A stretch of 64,000 nucleotides of DNA from Artemia franciscana (Eukaryota > Arthropoda > Branchiopoda > Anostraca > Artemiidae). The notes under the pieces were generated by a model. That model ran no database searches. It was not told the origin of the DNA and saw nothing but the letters and a program-made list of their open reading frames with translations. The DNA is taken from NCBI RefSeq assembly GCF_032884065.1, contig NC_088866.1, positions 49,467,268-49,531,267 of the forward strand, given 5' to 3'. The translations under genes and the position numbers were made by a program. How positions within the stretch are numbered: the first letter of the stretch is position 1; the number at the start of each line of letters is the position of its first letter. Shown in pieces: positions 46,130-56,911 of this stretch.

Positions 46130-47334
46130 GTTTTTTTTCCCATACAGAAAAACAATAATATTTTTACCGCGAATAGATAAGCTTTACGAAAATCATCACA
46201 GGGTGTCAGTGACTTTGCTTATGCTAGTGCTGGCAACTCCATTTTACATTCTGGGACCACCTCGTAAAGTGCCCGTATCATGGTTTTGTAGAAAGGAATT
46301 GGTTGCATTCTCGCCGCTTTGGTGGGAGACAGCAAATGGGTCTGCATCTTTTCTTTGTAGGATAGACGTGGTTGCATCACCATCGCACGCCTCTGCCCTT
46401 TATTGCTAGGTGCTTCTAAATACCCTCTTAGGGCATATTTTAGTCAGAAGATTTGTCTCTGAAAGGCTAATTTCCCAATCCTAACTCGTTTTTAAAAAAG
46501 CAAAGAAGTAGTTAAACAAGAATTTTTGCACTTTTGTTTGATTTAGGCTACATTATTTATAAGGGGAAACTTTTTATGACAAATATGTATCATAATTCAT
46601 TAGGCTAGAGACAAAGCTATACAATCAGCAAACCTTTAGTCTCTTAGCCTATGTTTCCATCTAGTCTAATTAAGAAGGGGGAGTTCACAGAATAATTCAT
46701 TATTATTATTAGAGGATTACCTGTTGGTATCATTGGGACGAATTTAATTTATTAAATCGACTTGCCATATCCATATCCAATGTAAAACTGGTGAGAATGC
46801 TCGTCTGAGAGCAGGTTTTATAGTCCCCCAGAGAACAAGGGAAACACCTGGTCCCACTAAAAGAATGACACATCACTGTATAACAGGAACTTTTGTTCCT
46901 AAAAAGTCAATATAGGATCACGTAACGCTTTACTCTTTGTTCCTAAAAATAGCGGGAAATTTCTTTATTCGCTGATAACAAATAGAAAAAGAACCAGTGT
47001 TTGAAGCAGAAAAATATTTGGCTATGGTCAATTTTGACTGTTTCCCTACTTTGGAGGGCCCTGAGGGTTTCTTCCTACACCCTTGGGTCTTAAAGCATCA
47101 CAAAAAACTATAATATAACGTGTACGCTTGTACCTTGATTCGGAAGGGCCCCTGAAGGTTGTTTTCCTGGCCGTCACAGGTTTCGAAACATGAGAATCTA
47201 AGAAATCTTAAAGAAAACATTTGTATAAGTAAACCATTCTTTTTCATAACAACCAAAGAAATATTTATAGAAAACATTTGCATAATTAAACAAAAAAGCC
47301 CCTATTATGTAACTAACAGGTACATATTTATGTA

Positions 47335-48933
47335 AATTTATAACTCCTGCGTCTTGAGGAAATCGCTGTTAAACTTCCTTTAGATCTTAAACCATTGAGA
47401 AAGAAAAGAGTAGTACCTGTGGGGCATCTTAAAACCAGTGAGGCCTCACTACTAAAATTCATGCAGAAGAAAAAAAGTATAAAATGGAAAAAAGTCATCA
47501 CTAACAAGAAAAATAATAACCTCTACCCTTTGTAAATCCTAAAAGAAATGCGAAAGTGAAGGTTTGAATACAAAACTTTAAACAAGTATAATAAGCTTTT
47601 AAAAATTAAGGGAGGAGGGGAGGCTATAGCGCCTAACCTCTCTAAACCTCTGTCAAGCCGTCTTCATTGCTGCACACAAAAAACATTTATATTTTTTTAA
47701 TGCTAGATTGGGCAAGAACTAAGTACCTAGTGATTAACGCAGTCTGTCTACTGAACTGATTTTTAGTAGTGAAGTCATTTGATTCTAGTTAAAAATGAAA
47801 ACCAGGACATAGTCAAGTCATGCTCTTTACTGCTGGAGATTAGAACGCTCGACTTGGCAGTACAAAACCTGATAAAGCTACTTTAATTGGGCACTACACT
47901 GTTGGAAAGATTAATGTGGAAAGATTTCTTCAGCTAGCGAGTTGACCACAGCTTATTTGGCCATTACCCAATTTTCTCCGAACAAGACGAAATAATCGAA
48001 GTCCATGTAGAGAAAGCTGATTTTCAAACTGGCGTCTGTTACAAATATACAGTTTTCGCAGCCACCCATAGGACTTTCTATCGGCTTCAATCCAAACAGA
48101 AAGCCAAAATTTAGCTGAGATGCAAACATTACGCAAATTATGATTAGTTGACCAACCGGGCCCTTCAGTTCTAATTTATACTCGCCTAATTGGCAATGCC
48201 GATTTTTCTGCAAGAGACAGGGCATAAGTGAGTTCACTATAGTAAATTTTCTTCCTAACTCACACATTGTCACGCAAAAATTCTCTCTAGAACTCCATAT
48301 CAATAATTCAAACTGTATACAAATGTTTGCGAGTCATTACAAGCATTCCGAAAAAGATTCAGAGATGGCATGTCCCAATCATTAACATAAGATACATATT
48401 GCTTTTTCGCAAACGGGTTAGAAAGAGGACCAACGTCATCAATCTGAGCACTAAAAACAAAACGAAAATGATCGGACAAAATGATCTAATAAAATAATAT
48501 GACAAACATAACTTTTCAAAACCAAAGAAAACATTCATATATATAAACTATTGCAGTAAACACCCGCCCTCCCTCCCCTTGATTAACACCAACAAACTTC
48601 AGACATAAAGGTGTAAACTAGCAATAAACAATAAAAGTTGGAAACTAACCTGAAAACTAGACAAATATTAAAGAAAAAAATGGAAATAGGTTTTTAGTAC
48701 TATGATTTTTCTAAATAGGGGACAAGTGGGATTCCTCATTGTGCAGACGGACTCCAAATCCTATCCAGCAGATGCAAAACTTTTTTCGTATATCTATATA
48801 AACTTTGTTAGGGGTATAGATGGCACTATCCCAAACCTTCCGCTAGGAGGATTTACAGCGCTAGCGTTTTCTTGTATTTAAACATATGTATCCTGACCGT
48901 TAAACTCATTAGTTTGAGATTCAAAATAGATGT
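47335..48933. repeat. Duplicated segment, copy 2 (pair at 6835-8822)
   Basis: Collinear with copy 1 apart from two deletions. Carries decayed versions of the endonuclease scrap (47815-47940, plus) and the Trp-rich linker (47930-48136, minus: AKFWLSVWIEADRKSYGW). Similarity starts near CTCCTG.(A/G)TCTTGAG and ends at GATTCAAAATAGAT. 48940-49640 beyond it is AT-rich with no gene that I can support. Confidence 0.8.
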
Positions 48934-49639
48934 TTCAACATTACAATGCTTTTTTTTAATATAATACTAAAATAAAGTAATTTTTTATTGGAATATAAAA
49001 TTTGACACAAAAGCCTCAAAATTTCAATGCCCTTGGCTTTTCAAAAAAAAAATACAAACCGCTTTTATTTATTTCGATTATAGGCTATCTGAAAGTTTAA
49101 TATATGTTCCAGTCAAAAAGGAATTATTTTAAACCGGAGAAATGTCCCCCTTTCTGCAGTTTGTTTTTTAGTTTTGCTTAAAAATAAACATAGAAATCAT
49201 AAATTAAATTAAAAAAAAGAAAAGAAAAAGTTCCGTCTTTTTTTGTTTGTATTGTTTTCCTTTTTAACAATACAACACATCAATCGCAATCTTTGCAAAA
49301 GCAAAAAAGGAAAAACACAGATTACCTAGAAATGACTCGCTAGCTTCTGAGCAGAAATTGTTCGCCCAGGTAGAGCGGTTCCTTGAATATACGCTAAAAG
49401 TTTTTTAAAAGTTTTTGATTAAAGTCAGTCGTTTGTGCTGCGCTTCTGTAGGAGCAAGTATATTGGTGTCATTGATGCTACTGAAAGACAAAGATAGTTG
49501 AACTGTACAATGGAGCTGAGGCCGAAAACATTTGGATGGACTTTGGACATAGACCAATCAAAGACTAACTTTAAAGTTAGTCTTTAAGACAGTTGCTTAG
49601 GCGGCGCTATTGAAGGAACAAGTAGACTTTTTCTATAGA

Positions 49640-50460
49640 AATTTCAATCTCTGTTCAGCAGAGCCGTAACCAGGATTCTTTCCGTCGGGATGGGGGTACA
49701 AACGACAACAGTAGGCACAGTTAAATCCGCACCGGCAGAGGCGGGCATCAACCGATTAAGCAGAATTTCAGGGTATAATACTTGGAAAGAGGAAACTTTA
49801 CATTGATCGTTTCTTCCTTGTCTTCATTTTCAGGTACTGGCAATAAAAGAACACGATGGGGATAAGGTTTTCCATAATTTTTATCATCACCAGTGATTTT
49901 TCCGTTTCTATAGTCTTCTACCCCAGAATAACTTATTTCTTCTTCTCTTGAAGCACTAATGTGGCACTCAGTAGATTGTAAAATGATTTTTCCATCCTTG
50001 TAGTTCCATTCTCTTTTATAAGACACCGAATGCTCCTATTCATCTGTGTCAGCGTTGATGACTCCAATTCTAGAAGACTGAGGCTCTACTCCAATCATCT
50101 CTATATTGCTCAAATATTTTAGGAACCCGTTATTTAAGATTTTTTCATGTTAATTAAAGCAATGAGTTTTCTAAAATTCCTAATAAATAAATTCTCATAA
50201 AGACTCAAGATTAATTCATCATAATGACTATCAATTCTTTTGATATCCCGGTAATACTCAAGTTGAGCGTCAACTAAAACATTTCGGCCACTGATCTTTT
50301 TGTCACTGATTTCAGGTGGAACTTTTTCAAAGATATTCGATTCTTTCCCCTCTTCTACATCCTGTTCAGCGTTGGCACTTTTTGTTGCTAGAATCGATAC
50401 CTTTGGAGCACCATTAGATGTTTGAGACACCGGAAGAGATTCAACGAGAACAGTAGGCAC
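49640..50460 (-). pseudogene. Kinase-associated family, linker copies on the left arm
   Basis: 49748-50026 encodes EWNYKDGKIILQSTECHISA, REEEISYSGVEDYRNGKITG and PVPENEDKEE, paralogous to the N-terminal frame at 53341-53661 (GKVIYESTKV..IAAREEE). 50134-50460 encodes VESLPVSQTSNGAPKVSI, NAEQDVEEGKESN, then KISGRNVLVDAQLEYYRDIK and SHYDELI. The end 49640-49860 is nearly identical to 2690-2880. The frames are separated by stops and lie in an order that implies internal rearrangement. The protein looks disordered and acidic; function unknown. Confidence 0.6.
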
Positions 50461-50876
50461 AATTAAATCTGCAACGGGATTGGGGGCATCACTAGATTAG
50501 ACAACATTTCAGAGTGTGTCGCTTTGTCACATTAATCATTCCTTTTCTTCATTTTCTGCTACTGGCAATGCGAGAGTAGTATCTTGGATAAGCATAGGAC
50601 TTGGTTCTTCCAATTCATTCTTTAGATCTGTTTCTTCTTTGAATTGCTTTTCCGTTACGATTGAACCCTTTGTAATACTCAATTCTCGGTAACACTCAAG
50701 CTGGGCATCAACAAAACATGTCGGCGTCTGGTTTCTTTGTCACTGATTCTATGTGGGAAGTTTTCTGAGATATTGGGCTCTTTCTCTTCTATATCTTTTT
50801 CTGCGTTAGTACTTTTTATTGTTGGAATTGACAGCTCTGGCGCAGCAATAGACGTTTGAGACGACGGGCACAGCAT
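50460..50876 (-). pseudogene. Kinase-associated family, near-identical inverted copy of 53880-54300
   Basis: 50679-50876 encodes SSQTSIAAPELSIPTIKSTN and a C-terminal HVLLMPSLSVTEN, residue-for-residue the same as 53835-54083 after the first few codons. The DNA between 50401 and 50870 matches the reverse complement of about 53880-54360 at nearly every base, including non-coding spacers. This identifies a recent inverted duplication or gene conversion. The frame lacks any catalytic motif. Confidence 0.7.
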
Positions 50877-51204
50877 TCAAATTACAATACGAATGAAAAT
50901 AAATCTCGAAATTTTCTCTGTTTAAGAAATGAATTGAGAAATGATTTTGTTTTTCTGTTAAAAGTTCTGTTTTTCATTTTTTGCTTGTCATGAATTTTGA
51001 AATACTGTTTTAAATCTTTGTTCCCATACAAGAGTCCTATTTTTTCATTTTTCGGCTAATTTATACATGTCTGGCGAGAGCTATATAAAAGGCAGCAGAT
51101 ATCTACGTAAAGTGGCATTAATACCGTCTTCTGTCCATGAAACACTGTTCTTAGTCCAAAAAATGAGTTGTTTTTCCATGAAAGACCGTCCTTTATGGAT
51201 TCAA

Positions 51205-51587
51205 CTGGGGAAGGTAAACAGGAAGGGTTTGTGAAAGCACATGATGGCTGTCCTTTCCAGTGCACTTCCTGGCTGATAGGCCACAAAAGGGAAACTAGAA
51301 CCACCATTAGGGCCTGTTAAGTCCATTGTAGTATTTTTTTTTTACCTTTGGATTTAAGAAGAGTAAGATTTAGTTTCAAGTTAATAAGACATCATCATAA
51401 TCTTCAAGATTTTTCATAGAATCCTAATTTATAATTCTAATAAGAATTTTTAAAATTTTGAAATGAGTTACAACGTTGGTGCATTTACAGTACAGAAATC
51501 GGGCACTAAAAACCCTAGCTACACCGCTTATAACGTCATAGGATGAGACCAAGCAGGTTTTTAGTTATAGTGTAACGTCATTGAAAA
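51205..51587 (+). repeat. Upstream flank of the right-hand kinase-associated gene
   Basis: Contains the reverse complement of the family flank module, then GTAAGATTTAG..TCAAGTTAATAAGACATCATC, GAAATCGGGCACTAAAAACC and CTAGCTACACCGCTTATAACG. The same elements appear in mirror order at the left edge of the window (1-640). Its last 57 bases (51531-51587) are repeated at 53198-53254 on the far side of PTR copy F. I infer that it is the promoter-distal region of the gene starting at 53341. Confidence 0.55.
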
Positions 51588-53198
51588 TTTAATGCTGATT
51601 TTTAATGCAGCATTTTAATGCTGATTTTAAATATATAAATTTCATCAAGTTTAGTCTTACGCACCAAAAGTTACGAGCCTGAGAAAATTTGTGTGATTTC
51701 AGAAAATAGGGGGAAACACCCCCTAAAAGTCATAGAATCTTAACGAAAATTACACCATCAGATTCAGCGTATCAGAGAACCCTACTGTAAAAGTTTCAAG
51801 CTCCTATCTACAAAAATGTGGAATTTTGTATTTTTTGCCAGAAGGCAGATCACGGATGCGTGTTTATTTGTTTGTTTTTTTGTTTTTTTTTTTCTTTTCC
51901 CCAGGGGTGATCGTATCGACCCAGTTGTCCTAGAATATTGCGAGAGGGCTCATTCTAACGGAAATGAAAAGTTTTAGTGCCCTTTTAAAGTGACCAAAAA
52001 AATTGGAGGGCACCTAGGCCCCCTCCCACGGTAATTATTTTCCCAAAGTCAACGGATCAAAATTCTGAGATAGCTATTTTATTCAGCATAGTCGAAAAAC
52101 CTTATAACTATGTCTTTGGGGACGACTTACTCCTCCGCAGTCCCCGTGGGAGGGGCTACAATATACACTTTGACCAGTGCTTACATATAGTAATGGTTAT
52201 TGGGAAGTGTACAGGTGTTTTCAAGAGGATTTTTTGGTTGGGGGAGGGGTTGAAAAGAGGGGGATATACTGGGGGAACTCTCCATCGAGGAATTTGTCAT
52301 GGGGGAAGAATATTTCCATGAAGGGAGCGTAGGATTTACTAGCATTATTTTAAAAAAAAGACAAGGAAAAAATAAATATGAAAAAGGTTTTTTCAGCTGG
52401 AAGTAAGGAGCAGCATTAAAACTTAAAACAAACTGAAATTATTACCCATATGAGGGGCTCACCTCCTCCTAATACCTCGCTCTTTACGCTAAAGCATTTT
52501 TAGTAATGTCAACTATTTATTCTAGGGCTTTTGTGAATCAGGGGTCATTATTAATGAATTGGGCCAAAATTTAAGATTTAGTGTAAAGAGAGAGGTACTG
52601 ACGAGGGGGCAAACCCTCTCATATGTTTAATAAAAACATGAGAATAAAAAATTCTTTACGTAAGCTAGTTTATAAGTTACGTATATCTTTTACTAATAAA
52701 AAGATTAAAAGTTCTAACCAAAAAATTGGAGGGCAACTAGGCTTCCTCCCCCGCTCTTTTTTTCTCAAAATCATTCGATCAAAATTATGAGAAAGCCATT
52801 CAGCCCCCCCCCCCCAAAAAAAATATACAAATTTCGTTATAATTATTTCTCTGCGGAGAGCCAAAATCAAAACATGCATTGATTCAAAAACGTTCAGAAA
52901 TTAAATAAAAAAAACAAGTTTTTTCAACTAAAAGTAAGGAGCGACATTATAACTTAAAAAGAACAGAAATTACTTCGTATATGAAAGGGGCTGCTTCCTC
53001 ATCAACACCGCGCTCTTTACGTTAAAGTTTTTTACTGTTTTAAAAAGAAGAGTTGAGAGAAAGAGTCAAACTTTAGCGTAAAGAGCGGGGCACTGATGAG
53101 GAAGCAGCCCCTTTCATATACAAAGTAATTTCTGTTCGTTTTAAGTTTTAATGTCGCTCCTTACTTTCAGTTAAAAAAACTTGTTTTTTTTATTTAAT
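51588..53198 (+). repeat. PTR copy F (5' truncated)
   Basis: Starts at TTTAATGCTGATTTTTAATG, about 125 bases inside a full PTR, with a small local duplication of the TTTAATGCTGATTTT segment, and ends at TATTTAAT (53198). The palindrome is complete (about 52915-53185). The loop is in the same orientation as B and I. A poly-C tract (52806-52815) replaces part of one module. It is flanked by the 57-base direct repeat described under findings. Confidence 0.9.
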
Positions 53199-53340
53199 AA
53201 CGTCACGGGATGAGATCAAGCAGGTTTTTAGTTATAGCGTAACGTCATTGAAAACTGTTCGTAATGACGTTATTTGAAGATATAAATTAGCTTATTTAGT
53301 AAATCTTAGTCAGTGTAAAACCTTCTTACGAAAGATAAAA
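53198..53340 (+). promoter_or_regulatory. Core promoter with CRE-like sites, TATA box and TCAGT initiator
   Basis: Three CRE-like sites (TAACGTCAC at 53198, TAACGTCATTG at 53240, AATGACGTTA at 53263) precede TATAAATT at 53281. TCAGTG follows with its A at 53312, 31 bases from the TATA start, which is canonical spacing; TCAGT is the usual arthropod initiator. The first ATG lies 29 bases downstream at 53341. The homologous segment at the left window edge keeps the CREs and initiator but not the TATA box. Activity is inference. Confidence 0.6.
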
Positions 53341-53661
53341 ATGAAAAAATTCGTAGATTTCTTTCTCCCAAAATATTTCAGCAACACAGAGATGAATGGA
53401 GTAGAGCTCCAGTCTTCTAGAGCTGGAGCCACCAACACTGCCACAGATGAGGAACATTCTTTAAGTCGTAAACTTGAAGTTAACATCTGGTCAGGAAAAG
53501 TTATTTATGAGTCTACAAAAGTTCGCAGTATTGCTGCAAGAGAAGAAGAAACAAAATATATTGCAACAGTAGACCTCAAAAATGGAATAATAGCGGGCGA
53601 ATTTAAACAAACAGAACGCCCTATAAAAGGAGCAGTAAAAGAGCCAGCCACTCAAAATTAG
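53341..53661 (+). CDS. Kinase-associated family protein, N-terminal frame
   Basis: 106 codons from the first ATG after the promoter. The start has a hydrophobic/aromatic stretch (KKFVDFFLPKYF), then a polar Ala/Thr-rich part, then an EVNIWSGKVIYESTKV module with REEETKYIATVDLKNG. The latter is paralogous to the 49748-50026 and 3900-4060 copies. No catalytic motif, no transmembrane segment. The frame ends at TAG 53659, and the family's next modules follow in other frames (for example PGIKIELEELSPEHIQVT near 53690-53740). It could be a first exon or the remains of one. The start is chosen from the promoter position and its short leader. Confidence 0.45.
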   Translation: MKKFVDFFLPKYFSNTEMNGVELQSSRAGATNTATDEEHSLSRKLEVNIWSGKVIYESTKVRSIAAREEETKYIATVDLKNGIIAGEFKQTERPIKGAVKEPATQN

Positions 53662-53834
53662 AAGACAGACTCTAGTTAAAACCAGGTATAAAGATTGAAT
53701 TAGAAGAGCTTAGTCCTGAGCATATCCAAGTTACTATTCTTCTGTTGCCAGTAGCAGAAAATTAAAACAGGAACAATTATTCGGGCTAAAGTATCTTCTT
53801 GCCAAGAATTATACCCTGAAATTCAGTCTCATAA

Positions 53835-54083
53835 GTGATGCCCGCCACTCCCGTTTCTGATATAACTGTGCCTACTATTGTTGTTGAATCTCTTCCGTCG
53901 TCTCAAACGTCTATTGCTGCGCCAGAGCTGTCAATTCCAACAATAAAAAGTACTAACGCAGAAAAAGATATAGAAGAGAAAGAGCCCAATATCTCAGAAA
54001 ACTTCCCACATAGAATCAGTGACAAAGAAACCAGACGCCGACATGTTTTGTTGATGCCCAGCTTGAGTGTTACCGAGAATTGA
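53835..54083 (+). pseudogene. Kinase-associated family, linker module
   Basis: 82 codons: Ser/Thr/Val-rich linker (TIVVESLPSSQTSIAAPELS), acidic AEKDIEEKEPNISE, then a basic KETRRRHVLL and LSVTEN. By comparison with the 50134 copy, where the same position reads RNVLVDAQLEYYRD, this copy has a frameshift after RRHV. Nearly identical in inverted orientation to 50679-50876. Probably not a separate protein. Confidence 0.5.
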
Positions 54084-54301
54084 GTATTACAAAGGGTTCA
54101 ATCGTAACGGAAAAGCAATTCAAAGAAGAAACAGATCTAAAGAATGAATTGGAAGAACCAAGTCCTGTGCTTATCCAAGATACTACTCTCGCATTGCCAG
54201 TAGCAGAAAATGAAGCAAAGGAATGATTAATGTGACAAAGCGATACACTCTGAAATGTTGTCTAATCTAGTGATGCCCCCAATCCCGTTGCAGATTTAAT
54301 T

Positions 54302-55171
54302 GTGCCTACTGTTCTCGTTGAATCTCTTCCGGTGTCTCAAACATCTAATGGTGCTCCAAAGGTATCGATTCTAGCAACAAAAAGTGCCAACGCTGAACAG
54401 GATGTAGAAGAGGGGAAAGAATCGAATAAACATGAAATAAGTGATCGCTGCTTGAGTGAATGTGAAGTCATTAAGAAATTCCAAAAAGAAATATTGAATG
54501 AATGTGAAGTACTTATAATATTTCAACAAATCGTATCCATAGTTGCAAGATTAGAAGAGTGTGGAATTATTCATGGAGATCTAAAGGCAGACAATATACT
54601 TATAGATGGTAATTTCAAGGTAACTTTAATTGATTTTGATGCCTCGACATATATGGAAGAGAAAATAGTAAAAGGTGCACTACGTTTTGACAATATTTAT
54701 CCTCCATCCGAATTGAAAGGCCATCACCAAAGAATGAAAGAAAAATACAATACTCATAAATATGAATTCATTTCAGAAAGTGACAAAAAAATCGCGGAAG
54801 AAATGACTAGACTCTATGAAATAGGTCCAGTTACAACATGGACTTTGGGAGCAATCTTGGCACAACTTTTGCTTCTTGAACCAATAATATTTTGGGAGAG
54901 CACAGACTTGAAAGCTCTGGAAAGCAAAATATCTGCATCCTCCATTTCACCACCGGTCAAAAATTTATTGTTCATGTGTCTGAACCAAGATCCAAACAAA
55001 AGGCCGAATACCAAAGAAATTTTGGAATATTTATATTTAAATCTACCGTATATCATAAATAATAAAAAAGAAATTTCTAAAAAACTAGAAAGTGAAAGAT
55101 TTTCCATAAAGATAACTGCAAATCCCAAAGCAGAAGTTGAGTTCTTCCCAGCCCGCAGATCTTGCGCGTGA
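54302..55171 (+). CDS. Chimeric ORF: family linker fused to PIM-like kinase C-lobe
   Basis: 289 codons, the longest frame in the window. Residues 1-42 are the family linker (VESLPVSQTSNGAPKVSI, NAEQDVEEGKESN). From about residue 43 (HEISDRCLSE) the sequence is a protein kinase C-lobe: GIIHGDLKADNILID (catalytic loop, HGD for HRD, Asp/Lys/Asn retained), LIDFDAS (DFD for DFG), a DNIYPPSEL activation-segment end, TTWTLGAIL (no Asp before the Trp, as in PIM kinases' AVWSLG) and a DPNKRPNTKEIL helix I. The N-lobe with glycine loop and VAIK-type Lys is absent, so as it stands it cannot bind ATP normally. An N-lobe copy lies downstream at 55464. It may be a recombination product or a pseudokinase. 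Confidence 0.7.
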   Translation: MPTVLVESLPVSQTSNGAPKVSILATKSANAEQDVEEGKESNKHEISDRCLSECEVIKKFQKEILNECEVLIIFQQIVSIVARLEECGIIHGDLKADNILIDGNFKVTLIDFDASTYMEEKIVKGALRFDNIYPPSELKGHHQRMKEKYNTHKYEFISESDKKIAEEMTRLYEIGPVTTWTLGAILAQLLLLEPIIFWESTDLKALESKISASSISPPVKNLLFMCLNQDPNKRPNTKEILEYLYLNLPYIINNKKEISKKLESERFSIKITANPKAEVEFFPARRSCA

Positions 55172-55463
55172 TGTAAACCTTACACCGATAATAAAAGAAG
55201 TGATGATTAGACTTCGTAATGTATTTTACAGTGTTTCAGCTGTAATATGTTGCTACAAGAATAAGGTAAAAAGAGGTTTTGACAGTATTTAGAGAAAGGC
55301 AGTGGTAGGAATAAAAAATGTTATTGCCCGTGTTAAGGCTATGATTTCTCGAGCTAAATGTGATAATGTGCTTGTACCCAACATTAGCCATACTTCCGGC
55401 AGCAACTGTAACCTGGTATAGAGATGGGCATATATAAAAGGATATATTAGGACAAGTATAGAG

Positions 55464-55840
55464 ATGTTTAATGATGATTACTGCTTGAGAGAGACAGTTA
55501 AAGGAAAGGGAAGAAATGGAGAAGTCCTCTTTGCAAGCGATAGACAATACAGCAGAAAAAAAATTGTCGTAAAAATTGTGAAACTAGAAGACAATGCCAA
55601 GATTCGAGATGAAATATCTGGAGTTCTTATCCAAAAAAAAATTTATTGGCTGAAAAAAGTCCAAAATATAGAAGGCTGTCAAAAATGTGTTGCCTTTCAT
55701 GTTGACGAAAAAAAAAATACTGTTACTGTTACAGAATACCAAGAAAATACGATGGATTTATGCAGGTTTATATATAATAGGCTGATCCCCATCAAAGAAC
55801 ATATAAAGTGATATGAAATAAGTGATGCTGGTTACCGGAA
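55464..55840 (+). pseudogene. PIM-like kinase N-lobe, copy 1, cut by a PTR
   Basis: 115 codons from an ATG: CLRETVKGKGRNGEVLFASD contains the glycine-rich loop (GxGxxG), KIVVKIVKLED holds the VAIK-type Lys, then a helix C segment (RDEISGVLIQKKIYWLKK), FHVDEKKNTVTVTEYQEN and LCRFIYNRL (helix D). A stop follows IPIKEHIK. The DNA continues YEISDAGYR, aligning with HEISDRCLS at the C-lobe fusion point in the 54302 frame, before the PTR terminus near 55852. Thus N- and C-lobe halves of one kinase lie in reversed order. Confidence 0.7.
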
Positions 55841-55851
55841 CTGTTTGGTAG

Positions 55852-56911
55852 TCGAACAGTTGGTGTAATGAACTGTATTAAGGAGCGACCCGGCTCAATA
55901 GTAACCGAAACTCTAAAAAACGGGATTTTTACAACAATAGCTAATCAAAAGAATTGCATTTTTATGCTGATTTTAAATATATAAGTTACAATAAGTTTCG
56001 ACTCACCCATCAAAAGCTACAAGCCTGAGAAAATTGCCTTATTTTATTAAATAGGGGAAAACACCCCTTAAAGTCATGGAATCTCAGCGAAAATTAGACC
56101 ATCAGATTCAGCGTATAAGAGAACACTACTGTAGATTTCAAGCTCCTATCTACAAAAATGTGGAATTTTGTATTTTTTGCCACAAGACAGATAACGGTTG
56201 CGTGTTTATTTGTTTTTTTTCCAGGGGTAATCGTATCGACCCAGTTGTCCTAGAATGTAATGAAAGGCCTCATTCTTACGTAAATCATAAGTTCTAGTGC
56301 CCTTTCTAAGTGATCAAAAAAATTGGAGGGTACCTAGGCCCCCTCCCACACTCTTTTTTCCAAAAGTCAGCGGATCAAAATTCCGAGATTGCTATTTTAT
56401 TCAAGATAGTCAAAGACCTAATAACTATTTCTTTGGGTATGACTTACTCCCCCACTTTCCCCGTGGGAGGGGCTGCAAGTTACAAACTTTGACCAGTGTT
56501 TCCATGTATAATGGTTATTGGGAAGTGTACATACGCTTTCAGGGGGATTTTTTTGGTTGGCGGGAAGGGGTTGAGGGGACGGGGTTAAACGGAGGGAACT
56601 TTACCTGTAAAAATTTGTCAGGGGGGGGGGGAATTTCCATGAAGGGATCGCAGAATTTCTTAGCAATTTTTTTTTGAACAATGAAAAATAGAATATTAAA
56701 AAGATTTTTCAACTGAAAGTAAGGAGCAGCATTAAAACTTAAAATGAACAGAAATTATTATGCATATGAGAAGTTCACCTCCTCCTAATACCTCGTTCTT
56801 TACGCTAAAGTAATTTTATTAATTTCAACTATTTATTCTACAGCCTTTGTGATTCAGCAATCATTCTTAAGGAATTGCGACAAAATTTAAGCCTTAGTGT
56901 AAAGAGCGAGC
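55852..56911 (+). repeat. PTR copy G (palindrome end missing)
   Basis: TCGAACAGTTGGTGTAATGA start with a mutated hairpin, the ATTAAGGAGCGACCC box, then body modules up to TTAGTGTAAAGAGCGAG at about 56911. There it joins TATTCGTTGTATAGAGGTG spacer. The same junction exists in copy H, so the last about 650 bases, palindrome included, were lost before the surrounding segment was duplicated. Just before the start, GAACTGTTTGG is an inverted remnant of the same terminus. Confidence 0.82.

Noticed and set aside
52806..52815. Poly-C run in PTR copy F considered as a regulatory or G-quadruplex element
   Set aside because: A single homopolymer replacing an A/C-rich stretch of the repeat; only one run, so no quadruplex potential.
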